Origin: JBCBGF01 sp039193455
GTDB lineage: Bacteria; Pseudomonadota; Alphaproteobacteria; Rhodobacterales; Rhodobacteraceae
Length of the DNA: 64,000 nucleotides
Direction: 5' to 3'
Assembly: GCA_039193455.1 (NCBI GenBank)
Contig: JBCCWO010000012.1
Location: 30,317 to 94,316 of the forward strand
The notes under the pieces are model-generated. The model searched no databases, was not told the DNA's origin, and saw only the letters and a list, made by a program, of their open reading frames with translations. A program made the position numbers and the translations under genes. Shown piece after piece: positions 9,098 to 18,064 of this stretch; the stretch's first letter is position 1; each line of letters begins with the position of its first letter.

Positions 9098-9853
9098 ATG
9101 CGCGCTATTCTAGCTTTGTTGTTGCTCTCACTGCCGGCGCAGGCGCTGGAATTGGAGCTGCGCGATTTCTACGAACTCAGCCGCCCCGCCAGCCTGGAGT
9201 TTGATCCCGATTTCTGCGGGCTCTGGATCGCGAATGAGGGGCCCGAAGCGGTGCTTTATACGCTCGACGGGCTAGAGCTGCGCCGGGTGACAAGCGACCT
9301 GCCCCGGATCAAGGCGATCACGCGCGAGGGGACGAACCTGATCGTGGCAGATGGCTTTGGCGGGTTCCAAAGGCTTTCGCGCGACGGCGAGGCGTTGGGC
9401 GCACCGTTCCGGATGGGCCGGTCGGTGGATACCGAAGGGCTGGCGATCACCGCCGAGGGGCTGATCCTCGCGGTCGAGGATGAGCCCGGGCATCTTTTGT
9501 GGCTGGCCCCCGATGGCTCGGTCGAGCGGCGGATCGATGGCTATGCGGTGGACCCGATCATGCACGAGCCGCAGGGTTTAGAGGTGGATCCGCGCAACGG
9601 GCACATCCTGGTCACCGATGACTGGGAAGGCACGAACAGCTTGTTTGAGTTCTCGGCCGGAGGGGACCTGCTGAGCGTTACATCGCTTTTGCAATACGGG
9701 CGCGATCCCGAGGGGATTGCCCTGCGCCCGTCGACCAACACGCTGTTTATCGCCTTTGACGGCGGCGCGCGGATTGCGGCCTTTGACTATGTGCCGACCG
9801 GCGGAATTGATGACAGCGCCGAGGTGGCGGGCGCGGACTGCGTGATGTTCTAA
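9098..9853 (+). CDS. Exported SdiA-regulated/YjiK-like beta-propeller protein
   Basis: 251 residues from the ATG at 9098, which opens a signal peptide (about 1-16, ending at LPAQA). The mature protein repeats short blade-like units (LWIANEG, NLIVADGFGGF, LILAVEDE, HILVTDDW, LFIAFDGG), consistent with a beta-propeller such as the SdiA-regulated/esterase-like-phytase family. Likely periplasmic; activity unknown. A longer frame starting at 8720 runs antisense through the SDR gene and was rejected. Confidence 0.7.
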   Translation: MRAILALLLLSLPAQALELELRDFYELSRPASLEFDPDFCGLWIANEGPEAVLYTLDGLELRRVTSDLPRIKAITREGTNLIVADGFGGFQRLSRDGEALGAPFRMGRSVDTEGLAITAEGLILAVEDEPGHLLWLAPDGSVERRIDGYAVDPIMHEPQGLEVDPRNGHILVTDDWEGTNSLFEFSAGGDLLSVTSLLQYGRDPEGIALRPSTNTLFIAFDGGARIAAFDYVPTGGIDDSAEVAGADCVMF

Positions 9854-9911
9854 GCGGGCAGCGGCAACAAAGCCCTTCCCTTCGCGCGCGACTTTTGCCA
9901 TCTTCCGCGCC

Positions 9912-9992
9912 ATGACACCGACGACACATATCCCGAGTGCTGCGCCCCTGGGCGCCCTCCTGTCGTCGCTTCTTCTCCTTAGCCGCCTCTGA
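9912..9992 (+). CDS. leuL: Leucine-rich leader peptide upstream of leuA
   Basis: A 26-codon frame, ATG at 9912 to TGA at 9990. Eight of the last fourteen codons are leucine: residues 13, 16, 17, 20, 21, 22, 23 and 26, including four in a row (CTT CTT CTC CTT). It ends 73 bases before the leuA start and its stop codon lies in the left arm of a strong hairpin. This is the classic layout of a leader that senses charged tRNA-Leu. Leader-peptide attenuation of leuA is known in proteobacteria including alphaproteobacteria; the assignment here is from position and composition. Confidence 0.75.
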   Translation: MTPTTHIPSAAPLGALLSSLLLLSRL

Positions 9993-10021
9993 GCGTGCCT
10001 TTCGGCGCGACCGCTCAGGGG
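9986..10021 (+). promoter_or_regulatory. Attenuator-type hairpin before leuA
   Basis: Arms at 9986-9995 (CCTCTGAGCG) and 10012-10021 (CGCTCAGGGG) pair in 9 of 10 positions; inside them GCC/GGC adds a small inner stem. The left arm includes the last leucine codon and the stop codon of the leader peptide, so a stalled or finishing ribosome would change the folding. No long T run follows, so it may act as an attenuator of a weaker type or by another route. Confidence 0.55.
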
Positions 10022-10065
10022 AGGATCAGCGCCGGATCAAACGCTAAGGACCAAGGACAAAACAC

Positions 10066-11637
10066 ATGACAACCGATCCAAACCGCGTGGTGATCTTTGA
10101 CACCACCCTGCGCGACGGCGAGCAAAGCCCCGGCGCGACGATGACCCACGACGAAAAGCTGGAAATCGCGAGCCTGCTTGACGAGATGGGCGTCGATATC
10201 ATCGAAGCCGGGTTTCCCATCGCCTCGGATGGCGATTTCGAAGCCGTGAGCGAGATTGCCAAGCGTTCGCAGAACTCGGTGATCTGTGGGCTGGCCCGCG
10301 CGAATTTCAAGGATATCGACCGCTGCTGGGAGGCGGTGAAGCACGCGGCCCGCCCGCGCATTCACACCTTTATCGGCACCTCGCCGCTGCACCGCGCGAT
10401 CCCGAACCTGACCCAGGACGAGATGGCGGAGAAGATCCACGACACGGTTACCCACGCCCGCAACCTGTGCGACAACGTGCAATGGTCGCCGATGGATGCG
10501 ACGCGGACCGAATGGGATTACCTCGCCCGCGTGGTCGAGATCGCGATCAAGGCGGGCGCCACGACGATCAACATCCCCGACACCGTGGGCTACACCGCCC
10601 CGAATGAAAGCGCCGACCTGATCCGGCGGCTGATTGCCGAGGTGCCGGGGGCCGAGGAGGTTATCTTTGCCACCCACTGCCATAACGATCTGGGCATGGC
10701 GACCGCGAACGCGCTGGCCGCCGTGGACGGCGGCGCGCGCCAGATCGAGTGCACGATCAACGGGTTGGGCGAACGCGCGGGCAACACCGCGCTGGAAGAG
10801 GTGGTGATGGCGCTGAAGGTGCGCCATGACATCATGCCCTATACCACCGGCGTTGATACGACGAAGATCATGAACATCTCGCGCCGGGTGGCCACCGTTT
10901 CGGGCTTTCAGGTGCAGTTCAACAAGGCCATCGTGGGCAAGAACGCCTTTGCGCATGAGAGCGGCATCCATCAGGACGGCATGCTGAAGAACCCCGAGAA
11001 CTTTGAGATCATGCGGCCCGAGGATGTTGGGCTGAAAGAAACCAACCTCGTGATGGGCAAGCATTCGGGGCGTGCCGCGCTGCGCTCAAAGCTGAAAGAG
11101 CTGGGCTATGATCTGGCGGACAATCAGTTGAACGACGTGTTCGTTCGCTTCAAGGCGCTGGCCGACCGCAAGAAGGAAGTGTTCGAGGATGACCTGATCG
11201 CGCTGATGCGGGACCAGGCCTCGGGCGAGGTGCATGACACGATCCAGGTGAAGTTCCTGCGCGTAATCTGCGGGACCGAGGCACCGCAATCGGCGGATCT
11301 GACGCTGACGATTGACGGCGAGGACAAGCAGATCACGGCCCAGGGCGACGGGCCGGTGGACGCGGTGTTCAATGCGGTCAAGGCGCTCTTCCCCCATCAG
11401 GCGCATCTGCAGCTTTATCAGGTGCATGCGGTGACCGAAGGCACGGATGCGCAGGCCACCGTAAGTGTGCGGATGGAGGAAGAGGGGCGCATTGTCACCG
11501 GCGAGGCGGCGGATACTGATACGGTGGTGGCCTCGGCCAAGGCCTATGTGAATGCGCTGAACCGGCTGATCGTGCGGCGGCAAAAGTCGGACCCCGACGC
11601 GGATGTGAAGGCGGTGAGTTACAAGGATGCGGGTTAG
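10066..11637 (+). CDS. leuA: 2-isopropylmalate synthase
   Basis: First committed step of leucine synthesis: acetyl-CoA plus 2-oxoisovalerate to 2-isopropylmalate. 523 residues, normal bacterial length. The DRE-TIM barrel has FDTTLRDGEQ at 11-20 (metal ligand D12, catalytic R16) and HCHND at 204-208 (H204, H206 metal ligands). Residues about 395-510 form the leucine-binding regulatory domain. Probably controlled at two levels: feedback inhibition through that domain and the leader peptide upstream. Confidence 0.96.
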   Translation: MTTDPNRVVIFDTTLRDGEQSPGATMTHDEKLEIASLLDEMGVDIIEAGFPIASDGDFEAVSEIAKRSQNSVICGLARANFKDIDRCWEAVKHAARPRIHTFIGTSPLHRAIPNLTQDEMAEKIHDTVTHARNLCDNVQWSPMDATRTEWDYLARVVEIAIKAGATTINIPDTVGYTAPNESADLIRRLIAEVPGAEEVIFATHCHNDLGMATANALAAVDGGARQIECTINGLGERAGNTALEEVVMALKVRHDIMPYTTGVDTTKIMNISRRVATVSGFQVQFNKAIVGKNAFAHESGIHQDGMLKNPENFEIMRPEDVGLKETNLVMGKHSGRAALRSKLKELGYDLADNQLNDVFVRFKALADRKKEVFEDDLIALMRDQASGEVHDTIQVKFLRVICGTEAPQSADLTLTIDGEDKQITAQGDGPVDAVFNAVKALFPHQAHLQLYQVHAVTEGTDAQATVSVRMEEEGRIVTGEAADTDTVVASAKAYVNALNRLIVRRQKSDPDADVKAVSYKDAG

Positions 11638-11757
11638 CGTGCTGATCCCCACCTGAGGGAGGGGGACCCGCGTTTGGGGTAGAGCCCTAGGCTCGGACCC
11701 CAACGCGCAAGGGTGAGGGGGTTACTCCACCGCCAACCCAAGCTATGCTCGCGCCCG

Positions 11758-12948
11758 ATGGACAGCGCAGTGCTTCTTCTTGCGCTCGGCGGACTTTTTT
11801 CCGCCGGGCTCGCCGCCGATCTGATCGGGCGGCGCACGCGGCTGCCCCGGGTCACGTTGCTTTTGGCGTGTGGGGTTGTCGCGGGCAGCTCGGGGCTCGA
11901 CCTCATCCCCCCTGCCCTTACCGATTGGTTCGAGGTGATCTCGGTCATCGCGCTGACCATGGTGGCTTTTGTGCTAGGCGGCACGCTGTCGCGCAGTACG
12001 CTGATGGCGCATGGCTGGACGATCCTCGCGATCTCGGTCCTGATCGTGGTGGTCACGCTTCTTGGTGTCACGCTGGGGCTGACGGTGATGGGGCTCGACC
12101 TTGGGCTGGCGCTGATCCTTGGCGCGATCGCCACGGCGACCGATCCGGCGGCGGTGCAGGATGCGATCCGGCAATATGGGCGCGAGACGGGGTTTACCAA
12201 AACGCTCAGCGGGATTGTCGCCATCGATGATGCCTGGGGGGTGCTGGTCTTTGCGCTTGTGGTGGTCGTGGTGCAGCAGATGGGCGGCGGCGGTGGATCG
12301 GGCCTGTTGCTGCACGCGGGATATGAGGTGGCGGGATCGATCCTGCTGGGGCTGGCCATCGGGTTTCCGGCGGCGTTTCTGACCGGACGGATCAGCGGCG
12401 GTGAGCCCCTTGAATCCGAAGCGCTGGCGGTGGTGTTCCTGACCGCCGGGGCGGCGCTTTGGATGGAGCTGTCCTATCTGATCGCGGGGATGACCGCAGG
12501 TTCGGTGATTGTGAATGCCGCGCGCCACCACACGCGGGCGTTTCACGAGATCGAGCATATCGAGTGGCCGTTCCTGATCCTGTTCTTTGTGCTGGCGGGC
12601 GCGTCGCTGGATTGGACGGCGCTGATCGCCGCCGGGTGGATCGGCGCGGGCTATGTGGTGCTGCGCGCGTTGGGGCGGGTGCTGGGAGGCTGGGCCGGTG
12701 CGGTCGCGGCGGGGGCCCCGATGCGGGCGCGGGCCTGGTACGGGCCCGCGTTGCTGCCGCAGGCCGGCGTTGCGGTGGGGATGGCGCTGGTGGCGAGCGA
12801 GGTCTTCCCCACCTGGGCGCCCACGATCATGGCGCTGACAATCGCCACGACTGTGATTTTCGAACTTGCCGGGCCGCCGGCGACGCTCTGGGCCGTGCGC
12901 CGAGTGGAAGGCCCCGAGCCGCCCCCGGCACCGGAGCCGAAGCCGTGA
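11758..12948 (+). CDS. Cation:proton antiporter (CPA family)
   Basis: Inner membrane Na+(K+)/H+ exchanger. 396 residues from ATG 11758, nearly all hydrophobic with about 11-12 membrane segments. Charged residues buried in the membrane, typical of these exchangers, are seen in ATATDPAAV and in AIDDAWG. No C-terminal TrkA-N domain; the tail is short, proline-rich and ends PAPEPKP. The next gene starts within its stop codon. Confidence 0.85.
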   Translation: MDSAVLLLALGGLFSAGLAADLIGRRTRLPRVTLLLACGVVAGSSGLDLIPPALTDWFEVISVIALTMVAFVLGGTLSRSTLMAHGWTILAISVLIVVVTLLGVTLGLTVMGLDLGLALILGAIATATDPAAVQDAIRQYGRETGFTKTLSGIVAIDDAWGVLVFALVVVVVQQMGGGGGSGLLLHAGYEVAGSILLGLAIGFPAAFLTGRISGGEPLESEALAVVFLTAGAALWMELSYLIAGMTAGSVIVNAARHHTRAFHEIEHIEWPFLILFFVLAGASLDWTALIAAGWIGAGYVVLRALGRVLGGWAGAVAAGAPMRARAWYGPALLPQAGVAVGMALVASEVFPTWAPTIMALTIATTVIFELAGPPATLWAVRRVEGPEPPPAPEPKP

Positions 12949-13493
12949 CGCCGACCACGCATATCCGCGCCGAGACGCCGGATGACGTCGCCGCCATCGA
13001 CGATCTGCACCGCGCCGCCTTTGGGCCCGCCGAACCGATCCCCGCGCTGGTGGATCAGTTGCGGCGGTTGAAGGCGCCCCTGCCAACGCTGTCCTACGTG
13101 GCCTGCGACAGCACAGGCTCGGTGGTTGGGCACGTGATGCTGTCGCACAGTTGGCTGGATGCGCCGGAGCGGTTGATTGACGTGCTGGTTCTGTCGCCGC
13201 TGGGTGTGGTGCCGGACGCGCAGGGCCAAGGCGTGGGCACGGCCCTGGTGGAGCATGCGCTTGCCGCGGCGGGTGAGACCACGGCGCCAGTGGTTATGCT
13301 TGAGGGCGACCCGCGTTACTACGGGCCGCGCGGGTTCACGCCCGCCGCGAACCTTGGGATCCGCCGCCCGTCGCTGCGCATTCCCGAAGCGGCCCTGCAA
13401 GCGGTGCGCCTGCCCGCATACCGGCCCGAGATGACAGGCACCCTGGTCTATCGCGAGCTTTGGTGGGCGCTGGATTGTGTGGGGTTGCGGTAG
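12945..13493 (+). CDS. GNAT-family N-acetyltransferase
   Basis: 182 residues. I take the GTG at 12945, which overlaps the antiporter stop in a GTGA arrangement and begins where similarity starts (THIRAETPDDVAAI). The acetyl-CoA loop is VVPDAQGQGVGTALV, followed by VVMLEGDPRYYGPRGF, typical of the YhbS-like subgroup. A longer frame from 12459 is a shadow of the antiporter. Translational coupling suggests coexpression with the antiporter. Confidence 0.8.
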   Translation: MTPTTHIRAETPDDVAAIDDLHRAAFGPAEPIPALVDQLRRLKAPLPTLSYVACDSTGSVVGHVMLSHSWLDAPERLIDVLVLSPLGVVPDAQGQGVGTALVEHALAAAGETTAPVVMLEGDPRYYGPRGFTPAANLGIRRPSLRIPEAALQAVRLPAYRPEMTGTLVYRELWWALDCVGLR

Positions 13494-13499
13494 CGGCCC

Positions 13500-14426
13500 T
13501 CAATACGCCTGGTCGCGATCCACAACATTCAAAAACCCCTCGCCCACCTCGCCCCTGCGCACGTTCTCGGCGATAGACTGGCTCGCCGTTTCCTTGCGCG
13601 TGGCGCTGGCGATGTGGGGGGTGACCGTTACGCGGGGGTGGGACCAGAAGGGATGGTCCTGTGGCAAAGGTTCAACCCGGAAGGCATCGAGCGTGGCGTG
13701 GGCGATGTGGCCTGCGTCCAGCGCCGAAAGAAGGGCCGTGTCGTCAATCAGCCCGCCGCGGCCGGGGTTGATCAGCACGGCGCCCTTGGGCAGCTGGGCG
13801 AGGCGTTCGGCGTTCATCAGGTTTTCGGTGCCGGGTGTCAGGGGCATCAGCAGGACGACGATGTCGGATCGCGCCAAAACGGGGGCAAGGCCATCCGGGC
13901 CCTGGAAGGTCGCGACGCCGTCGATCTCTTTCGCGCTGCGCGCCCATCCGGCGACGTCAAAGCCAAGGCGGGACAGGGCGATGGCGCAGGCGGTGCCCAA
14001 TTCGCCCAGCCCCAGCATCCCGACGCGACGCTCGGGCGCGAGCGGCGGAAACCCTGTGCGCCAGACGCCGTCCTGGCCCATCACATGCGCATCTACTCCA
14101 AGGTGATGGCGCAGGACATGGCCGGTCACCCATTCAACCATGCCCTGGGTCATCCCCGGCTCGACCATCCGGCAGAGCGGTGCTGTGAGCGTTGCGTTGT
14201 GCACCACATCCTCCACCCCGGCCCAGAGGTTCAGCACGGCCTTCAGTCGGGTGTAGGGCGTGAAATCCTGCAAGGGGCTGTTCGGGGCATAGACCACGTA
14301 ATCGACGCTGCCCGGGGGCATGTCACGGGCGAGGATCGCGGGCACGCTGGCAGCGTTAAAGGCCCGGGTCAGCGGCTCTTCATATTCGGCCCAGCGCCGG
14401 TCATCGGCGGCAAAGAGGACGTTCAC
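13500..14426 (-). CDS. ghrA: Glyoxylate/hydroxypyruvate reductase A (D-2-hydroxyacid dehydrogenase)
   Basis: NAD(P)H-dependent reduction of glyoxylate or hydroxypyruvate. Counting from the GTG at 14426 gives 308 residues, close to E. coli GhrA (312). NAD motif GLGELG at 139-144; catalytic R223 (NPGRGG), E252 (RVEPLP) and H271 (TPHIAS). An ATG at 14468 would add 14 residues but would overlap rodA, so I prefer 14426 or the adjacent GTG 14429. It is the last gene behind the mre/rodA cluster on the same strand, perhaps by read-through. Confidence 0.85.
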   Translation of the reverse strand: MNVLFAADDRRWAEYEEPLTRAFNAASVPAILARDMPPGSVDYVVYAPNSPLQDFTPYTRLKAVLNLWAGVEDVVHNATLTAPLCRMVEPGMTQGMVEWVTGHVLRHHLGVDAHVMGQDGVWRTGFPPLAPERRVGMLGLGELGTACAIALSRLGFDVAGWARSAKEIDGVATFQGPDGLAPVLARSDIVVLLMPLTPGTENLMNAERLAQLPKGAVLINPGRGGLIDDTALLSALDAGHIAHATLDAFRVEPLPQDHPFWSHPRVTVTPHIASATRKETASQSIAENVRRGEVGEGFLNVVDRDQAY

Positions 14427-14442
14427 CACGCCTGTCGCCCCG

Positions 14443-15588
14443 TCAGTTGCCGCGGGGGCGGTGGACATGGGCGGACTGCACCAAACCGAAAGCGACGAGC
14501 AGGACCAGCATGGCCGAGCCGCCATAGCTGACCAGCGGCAGGGGCACGCCCACCACGGGCGCAAGGCCCATCACCATCGACATGTTGACCGCGAAGTAGA
14601 AGAAGAACGCCGCCGCGATGCCATAGACCAGAAGGGCCGAAAACCTGTCCTTCATCGTCATGGCCGAGGCGATGCAGAAAAAGATGATCAAGCCATACAG
14701 AGCCAGAAGCGAGAAGGCCCCCATGAAGCCGAACTCTTCCGCCAATGTCGTAAAGATAAAGTCGGTGTGCTTTTCGGGCAGGAAGTTCAGCCGGGATTGC
14801 GTGCCCTGCATAAAGCCCCGCCCCGACAGCCCGCCCGAACCCAGTGCGATCTTGGATTGCGTGATGTGGTATCCCGCCCCGAGCGGGTCCTGGCTGGGAT
14901 CAAGGAAGGTGTCGATGCGGCGGAACTGATAGTCCTTGATCAGCTGCCAATCCGTTCCACGTGAGGTAAACACGGCCGAGACAAGGCCCACCCCGGCCGC
15001 GATCACCGTGCCAAAGTACCACCAGCTGACCCCGGCGAGAAACATCACCACGCCCCCGCCTGCCAGCAGGAGGATCGAGGTGCCGAGGTCGGGCTGGATC
15101 ACCACAAGGCCGGTGGGAATGAGGATCAGAATCACCGGAATGGCCACCCAGAGCGGGCGCGAGACCTTTTTCGGATCAAGCCAGTCGTAATAGGCGGCGA
15201 GGATCATCACCAGCGTGATCTTGGTGACCTCTGACGGCTGCAACCGCATGAATCCCAGGTCGATCCAACGCTGCGCCCCCATGCCGGTGACGCCAAAGAA
15301 CTCTACCGCCAGCAGCAAAAGGAGCGACACGCCATAGGCGAGCGCGGCGACGTTGCGCCAGAACCAGATCGGGACCATGGCGACGATGAACATCGCCAAC
15401 AGCCCCAGTCCGAAACGCTGCATCTGCGGCTCGGTCCAGCGGTTAATGTTGCCGCCCGCGACCGAGTAGAGCATCAAAAATCCGATCGACGAGACCGCGA
15501 TCAGAAGCAGGATCAAGGGCCAGTTGAGGTAGAGCACCTTGCGAAAGCCCGTGGGGACGGTTTTGACGTTGTACTCAAGATAGCTCAT
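14443..15588 (-). CDS. rodA: Rod-shape-determining peptidoglycan polymerase RodA
   Basis: SEDS-family glycosyltransferase that polymerises lipid II during cell elongation together with PBP2. 381 residues with about 10 membrane segments. The family signature is seen in QSKIALGSGG, FLPEKHTDFIF and LAEEFGF. Its start overlaps the end of mrdA by 4 bases (ATGA), so polymerase and transpeptidase are translated together. Confidence 0.95.
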   Translation of the reverse strand: MSYLEYNVKTVPTGFRKVLYLNWPLILLLIAVSSIGFLMLYSVAGGNINRWTEPQMQRFGLGLLAMFIVAMVPIWFWRNVAALAYGVSLLLLLAVEFFGVTGMGAQRWIDLGFMRLQPSEVTKITLVMILAAYYDWLDPKKVSRPLWVAIPVILILIPTGLVVIQPDLGTSILLLAGGGVVMFLAGVSWWYFGTVIAAGVGLVSAVFTSRGTDWQLIKDYQFRRIDTFLDPSQDPLGAGYHITQSKIALGSGGLSGRGFMQGTQSRLNFLPEKHTDFIFTTLAEEFGFMGAFSLLALYGLIIFFCIASAMTMKDRFSALLVYGIAAAFFFYFAVNMSMVMGLAPVVGVPLPLVSYGGSAMLVLLVAFGLVQSAHVHRPRGN

Positions 15589-17528
15589 GCGCGGCTCCGC
15601 CCGGGTGCGGGGGGACGGGGATCCTTGAGATCCATGGCCTCGTACATCGTGCGGATACGCTCACGCTGGCTGGTGGGATAGGCCTCAAGCGGCGGGACCT
15701 CTCCGAATTGCGCGAAGGCGAGGATGTCGCGCGCGACGGGCGCCGCGGCGCGGGAGCCACCGCCGCCATGTTCGACCACGACCGAGACAGCGTATTTCGG
15801 TTTGTCGCGGGGGGCGTAGCCCACGTAGAGCGCGTGGTCGCGGCGTTCCCACGGCAGATCCTCGTTGCGGATCACGCCGGCTGCGCGTTCGGCGGGTGTG
15901 ATGTTGCGGACCTGGCTGGTGCCGGTTTTTCCGGCGATCTCATAGCCTTCCATGACGATCCGGCTGCCCCGTGCGGTTCCGCGCGACCCGTTGTTCACGC
16001 TGTCCATGGCATCGCGCATGAGCCTGAGGTGATAGGGGTTGATGTCGATCTTTTCCGGCGGATCGGGATAGAGCGCGACGCCATCGACCGTCTTGATCAG
16101 GTGGGGCTCAAGGTTCAGCCCGCTGGCCATCCGCGCGGTGTAGACGCAGAGCTGCAGCGGCGAGGCCAGCGTGAAGCCCTGCCCGATGGAGGCGTTGAGC
16201 GTATCGCCCACGCGCCAGGCCTCGCCCCGGCGGACCTGTTTCCATTGCTGGGTCGGCGCCAGGCCCTCGGTCACCGCCGACATCGGGATATCGTGGCGCA
16301 CGCCAAGGCCCAGCTTGTTGGCCATGGCCGTGATCCGGTCGATGCCGACGCGTTGCGAGATGTCGTAATAGTAGACGTCGCAGGACTGGATCAGCGAATC
16401 CGAGAGGTTCATGTGCCCGTGCCCCCCGCGCTTCCAACAGTGAAAGCGGCGGCGGCCGAGTTGATAGTGGCCCGGACACCAGACGGTTTCGTCGGGGTTC
16501 AGTACCCCCATTTCCAACGCCGCAAGGGCGACCACCATCTTGTAGGTCGAGCCGGGTGGATAGGTGCCCTGCACGGGCTTGTTGCGGAGCGGCACATATT
16601 TGTCTTCGCGCAAGACGTTGTAGTCGGCGCTGGAGATGCCGCGGACAAAGAGGTTCGGGTCATAGGCCGGGGCCGAGCCGATCGACAGGATGTCGCCGTT
16701 CTCGCAATCCATGACGACCACGCCGGCGCTTTCCCCGGCAAGGCGTGCCTGGACAAAGTTCTGCAACCGCGCATCGACGGTCAGTTGGATGTCGGATCCT
16801 GGAGTTCCCGGATCGCGATCCAGTTCGCGCATAACGCGACCTGCGGCGTTCACCTCGATCCGCTTGCTGCCCGCCTTGCCGCGCAGGTTTTCTTCAAGCT
16901 TGGTCTCGACCCCGATCTTGCCGATCTGGAATTTTGGGATCTGCAGCAAGGGATCGGGGTCTTCGATCCGGCTGAGATCATAGTCGCTGACCGGGCCCAC
17001 ATAGCCGATGACATGGGCGAAATCGTCCTTCAGCGGATAGTAGCGCGAAAGGCCGACATCCGGGGTGATGCCCGGCAGCGCAGGTGAGTTCACGGCGACC
17101 TTGGAGAACTCTTCCCAGGTCAGGCGGTCGGCGAGCGTGACGGGGACAAACGGGCTACGCCGGTTCATTTCGCGGATTGCGCGCTCAAGCTCGTCCTCGT
17201 CGAGCGTGACGAGTTCCTTCAGCTTGCCGATCACCTCATCCACATCGCCCGCGTCCTCGCGCACGATGATGATGCGGTAGTTCTGGCTGTTGTCGGCGAT
17301 GATTACGCCGTTACGGTCAAAGATCAGGCCCCGCGGCGGGGCCAGCAGGCGCACGTTGATGCGGTTTTCTTCGGCCAGAAGGCGGTATTCGTCGGCTTCT
17401 TCGATCTGCATCTGGCGCATGCGCAGGCCGAGCATGCCCATGAAGGCCAGTTGCAGGCCGCCGACAACAAGACCGCGCCGGTTCACCACGCGGGCGTTTT
17501 CTTCGATATCCTTGGGCGACTGTTTCAT
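15585..17528 (-). CDS. mrdA: Penicillin-binding protein 2 (elongation transpeptidase)
   Basis: Cross-links peptidoglycan in the elongasome with RodA, MreB, MreC and MreD. 647 residues: cytoplasmic start, one membrane anchor at about 19-37, a PBP dimerisation domain at about 60-230 and a transpeptidase domain. Active-site motifs are S327-TY-K330, S382-C-D384 and K534-T-G536. It starts 4 bases inside the end of mreD. Confidence 0.95.
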   Translation of the reverse strand: MKQSPKDIEENARVVNRRGLVVGGLQLAFMGMLGLRMRQMQIEEADEYRLLAEENRINVRLLAPPRGLIFDRNGVIIADNSQNYRIIIVREDAGDVDEVIGKLKELVTLDEDELERAIREMNRRSPFVPVTLADRLTWEEFSKVAVNSPALPGITPDVGLSRYYPLKDDFAHVIGYVGPVSDYDLSRIEDPDPLLQIPKFQIGKIGVETKLEENLRGKAGSKRIEVNAAGRVMRELDRDPGTPGSDIQLTVDARLQNFVQARLAGESAGVVVMDCENGDILSIGSAPAYDPNLFVRGISSADYNVLREDKYVPLRNKPVQGTYPPGSTYKMVVALAALEMGVLNPDETVWCPGHYQLGRRRFHCWKRGGHGHMNLSDSLIQSCDVYYYDISQRVGIDRITAMANKLGLGVRHDIPMSAVTEGLAPTQQWKQVRRGEAWRVGDTLNASIGQGFTLASPLQLCVYTARMASGLNLEPHLIKTVDGVALYPDPPEKIDINPYHLRLMRDAMDSVNNGSRGTARGSRIVMEGYEIAGKTGTSQVRNITPAERAAGVIRNEDLPWERRDHALYVGYAPRDKPKYAVSVVVEHGGGGSRAAAPVARDILAFAQFGEVPPLEAYPTSQRERIRTMYEAMDLKDPRPPAPGRSRA

Positions 17529-18064
17529 AGCCTGTGTCCCAACTGATCCACCGCCCCCGGCGCCATCTTACGTAGGCCGAGAATACGGCCAGAGAAGACC
17601 ACCGCCAACGGGTAGCACAGGATCGTCATGATCATCTGGATGAGCGTGAGGCCCAAGGCCGGTTGGTCGACCGCAAAGAGCGCGAGCGTGATGACATAGC
17701 CCAGCGTCATCGACACGATAACACCGGTGACCATCATCCATTCGAGCAGGAAGGGCAGGTCGCGCGAGGCCGCTTCGCGCGAGCGCAGGAATTCAAGTCC
17801 AAGGACAACGCATGCGGCCCAAAGCCCCAGCGGGCGCAGGAACAGGACGTCGGTCATCAGGACGACGGCTGCGACGAGGAGGGCCGGCACATAATCGGGG
17901 CGGCGCAGGACCCAGACGAAGGCCAAAAGCAGGATGACATCCGGCCCGGGGAACCGGCCTGCCCCGGCATCGAGCGGCAGGAGGCGGGCGAAAACGTCCA
18001 GGAACGCCAGCGCCACAAAGAGCGTGCGGTAGCGCCAGCGCCGGGTGACCACGACCTCAGCCAT
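17525..18064 (-). CDS. mreD: Rod shape-determining membrane protein MreD
   Basis: 179 residues from ATG 18064 (MAEVVVTRRW), mostly hydrophobic with about 5 membrane segments. MreD is poorly conserved in sequence; size, topology and position between mreC and mrdA support the call. The longer frame reaching 18346 is antisense-like extension into mreC and was not used. It overlaps mreC by 8 bases and mrdA by 4. Confidence 0.88.
   Translation of the reverse strand: MAEVVVTRRWRYRTLFVALAFLDVFARLLPLDAGAGRFPGPDVILLLAFVWVLRRPDYVPALLVAAVVLMTDVLFLRPLGLWAACVVLGLEFLRSREAASRDLPFLLEWMMVTGVIVSMTLGYVITLALFAVDQPALGLTLIQMIMTILCYPLAVVFSGRILGLRKMAPGAVDQLGHRL

Noticed and set aside
10015..11064. 349-codon minus-strand frame over leuA
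   Set aside because: High-GC antisense shadow of leuA, His- and Gly-rich without domains.
15708..17087. 459-codon plus-strand frame over mrdA
   Set aside because: Antisense shadow; PBP2 motifs are complete on the minus strand.
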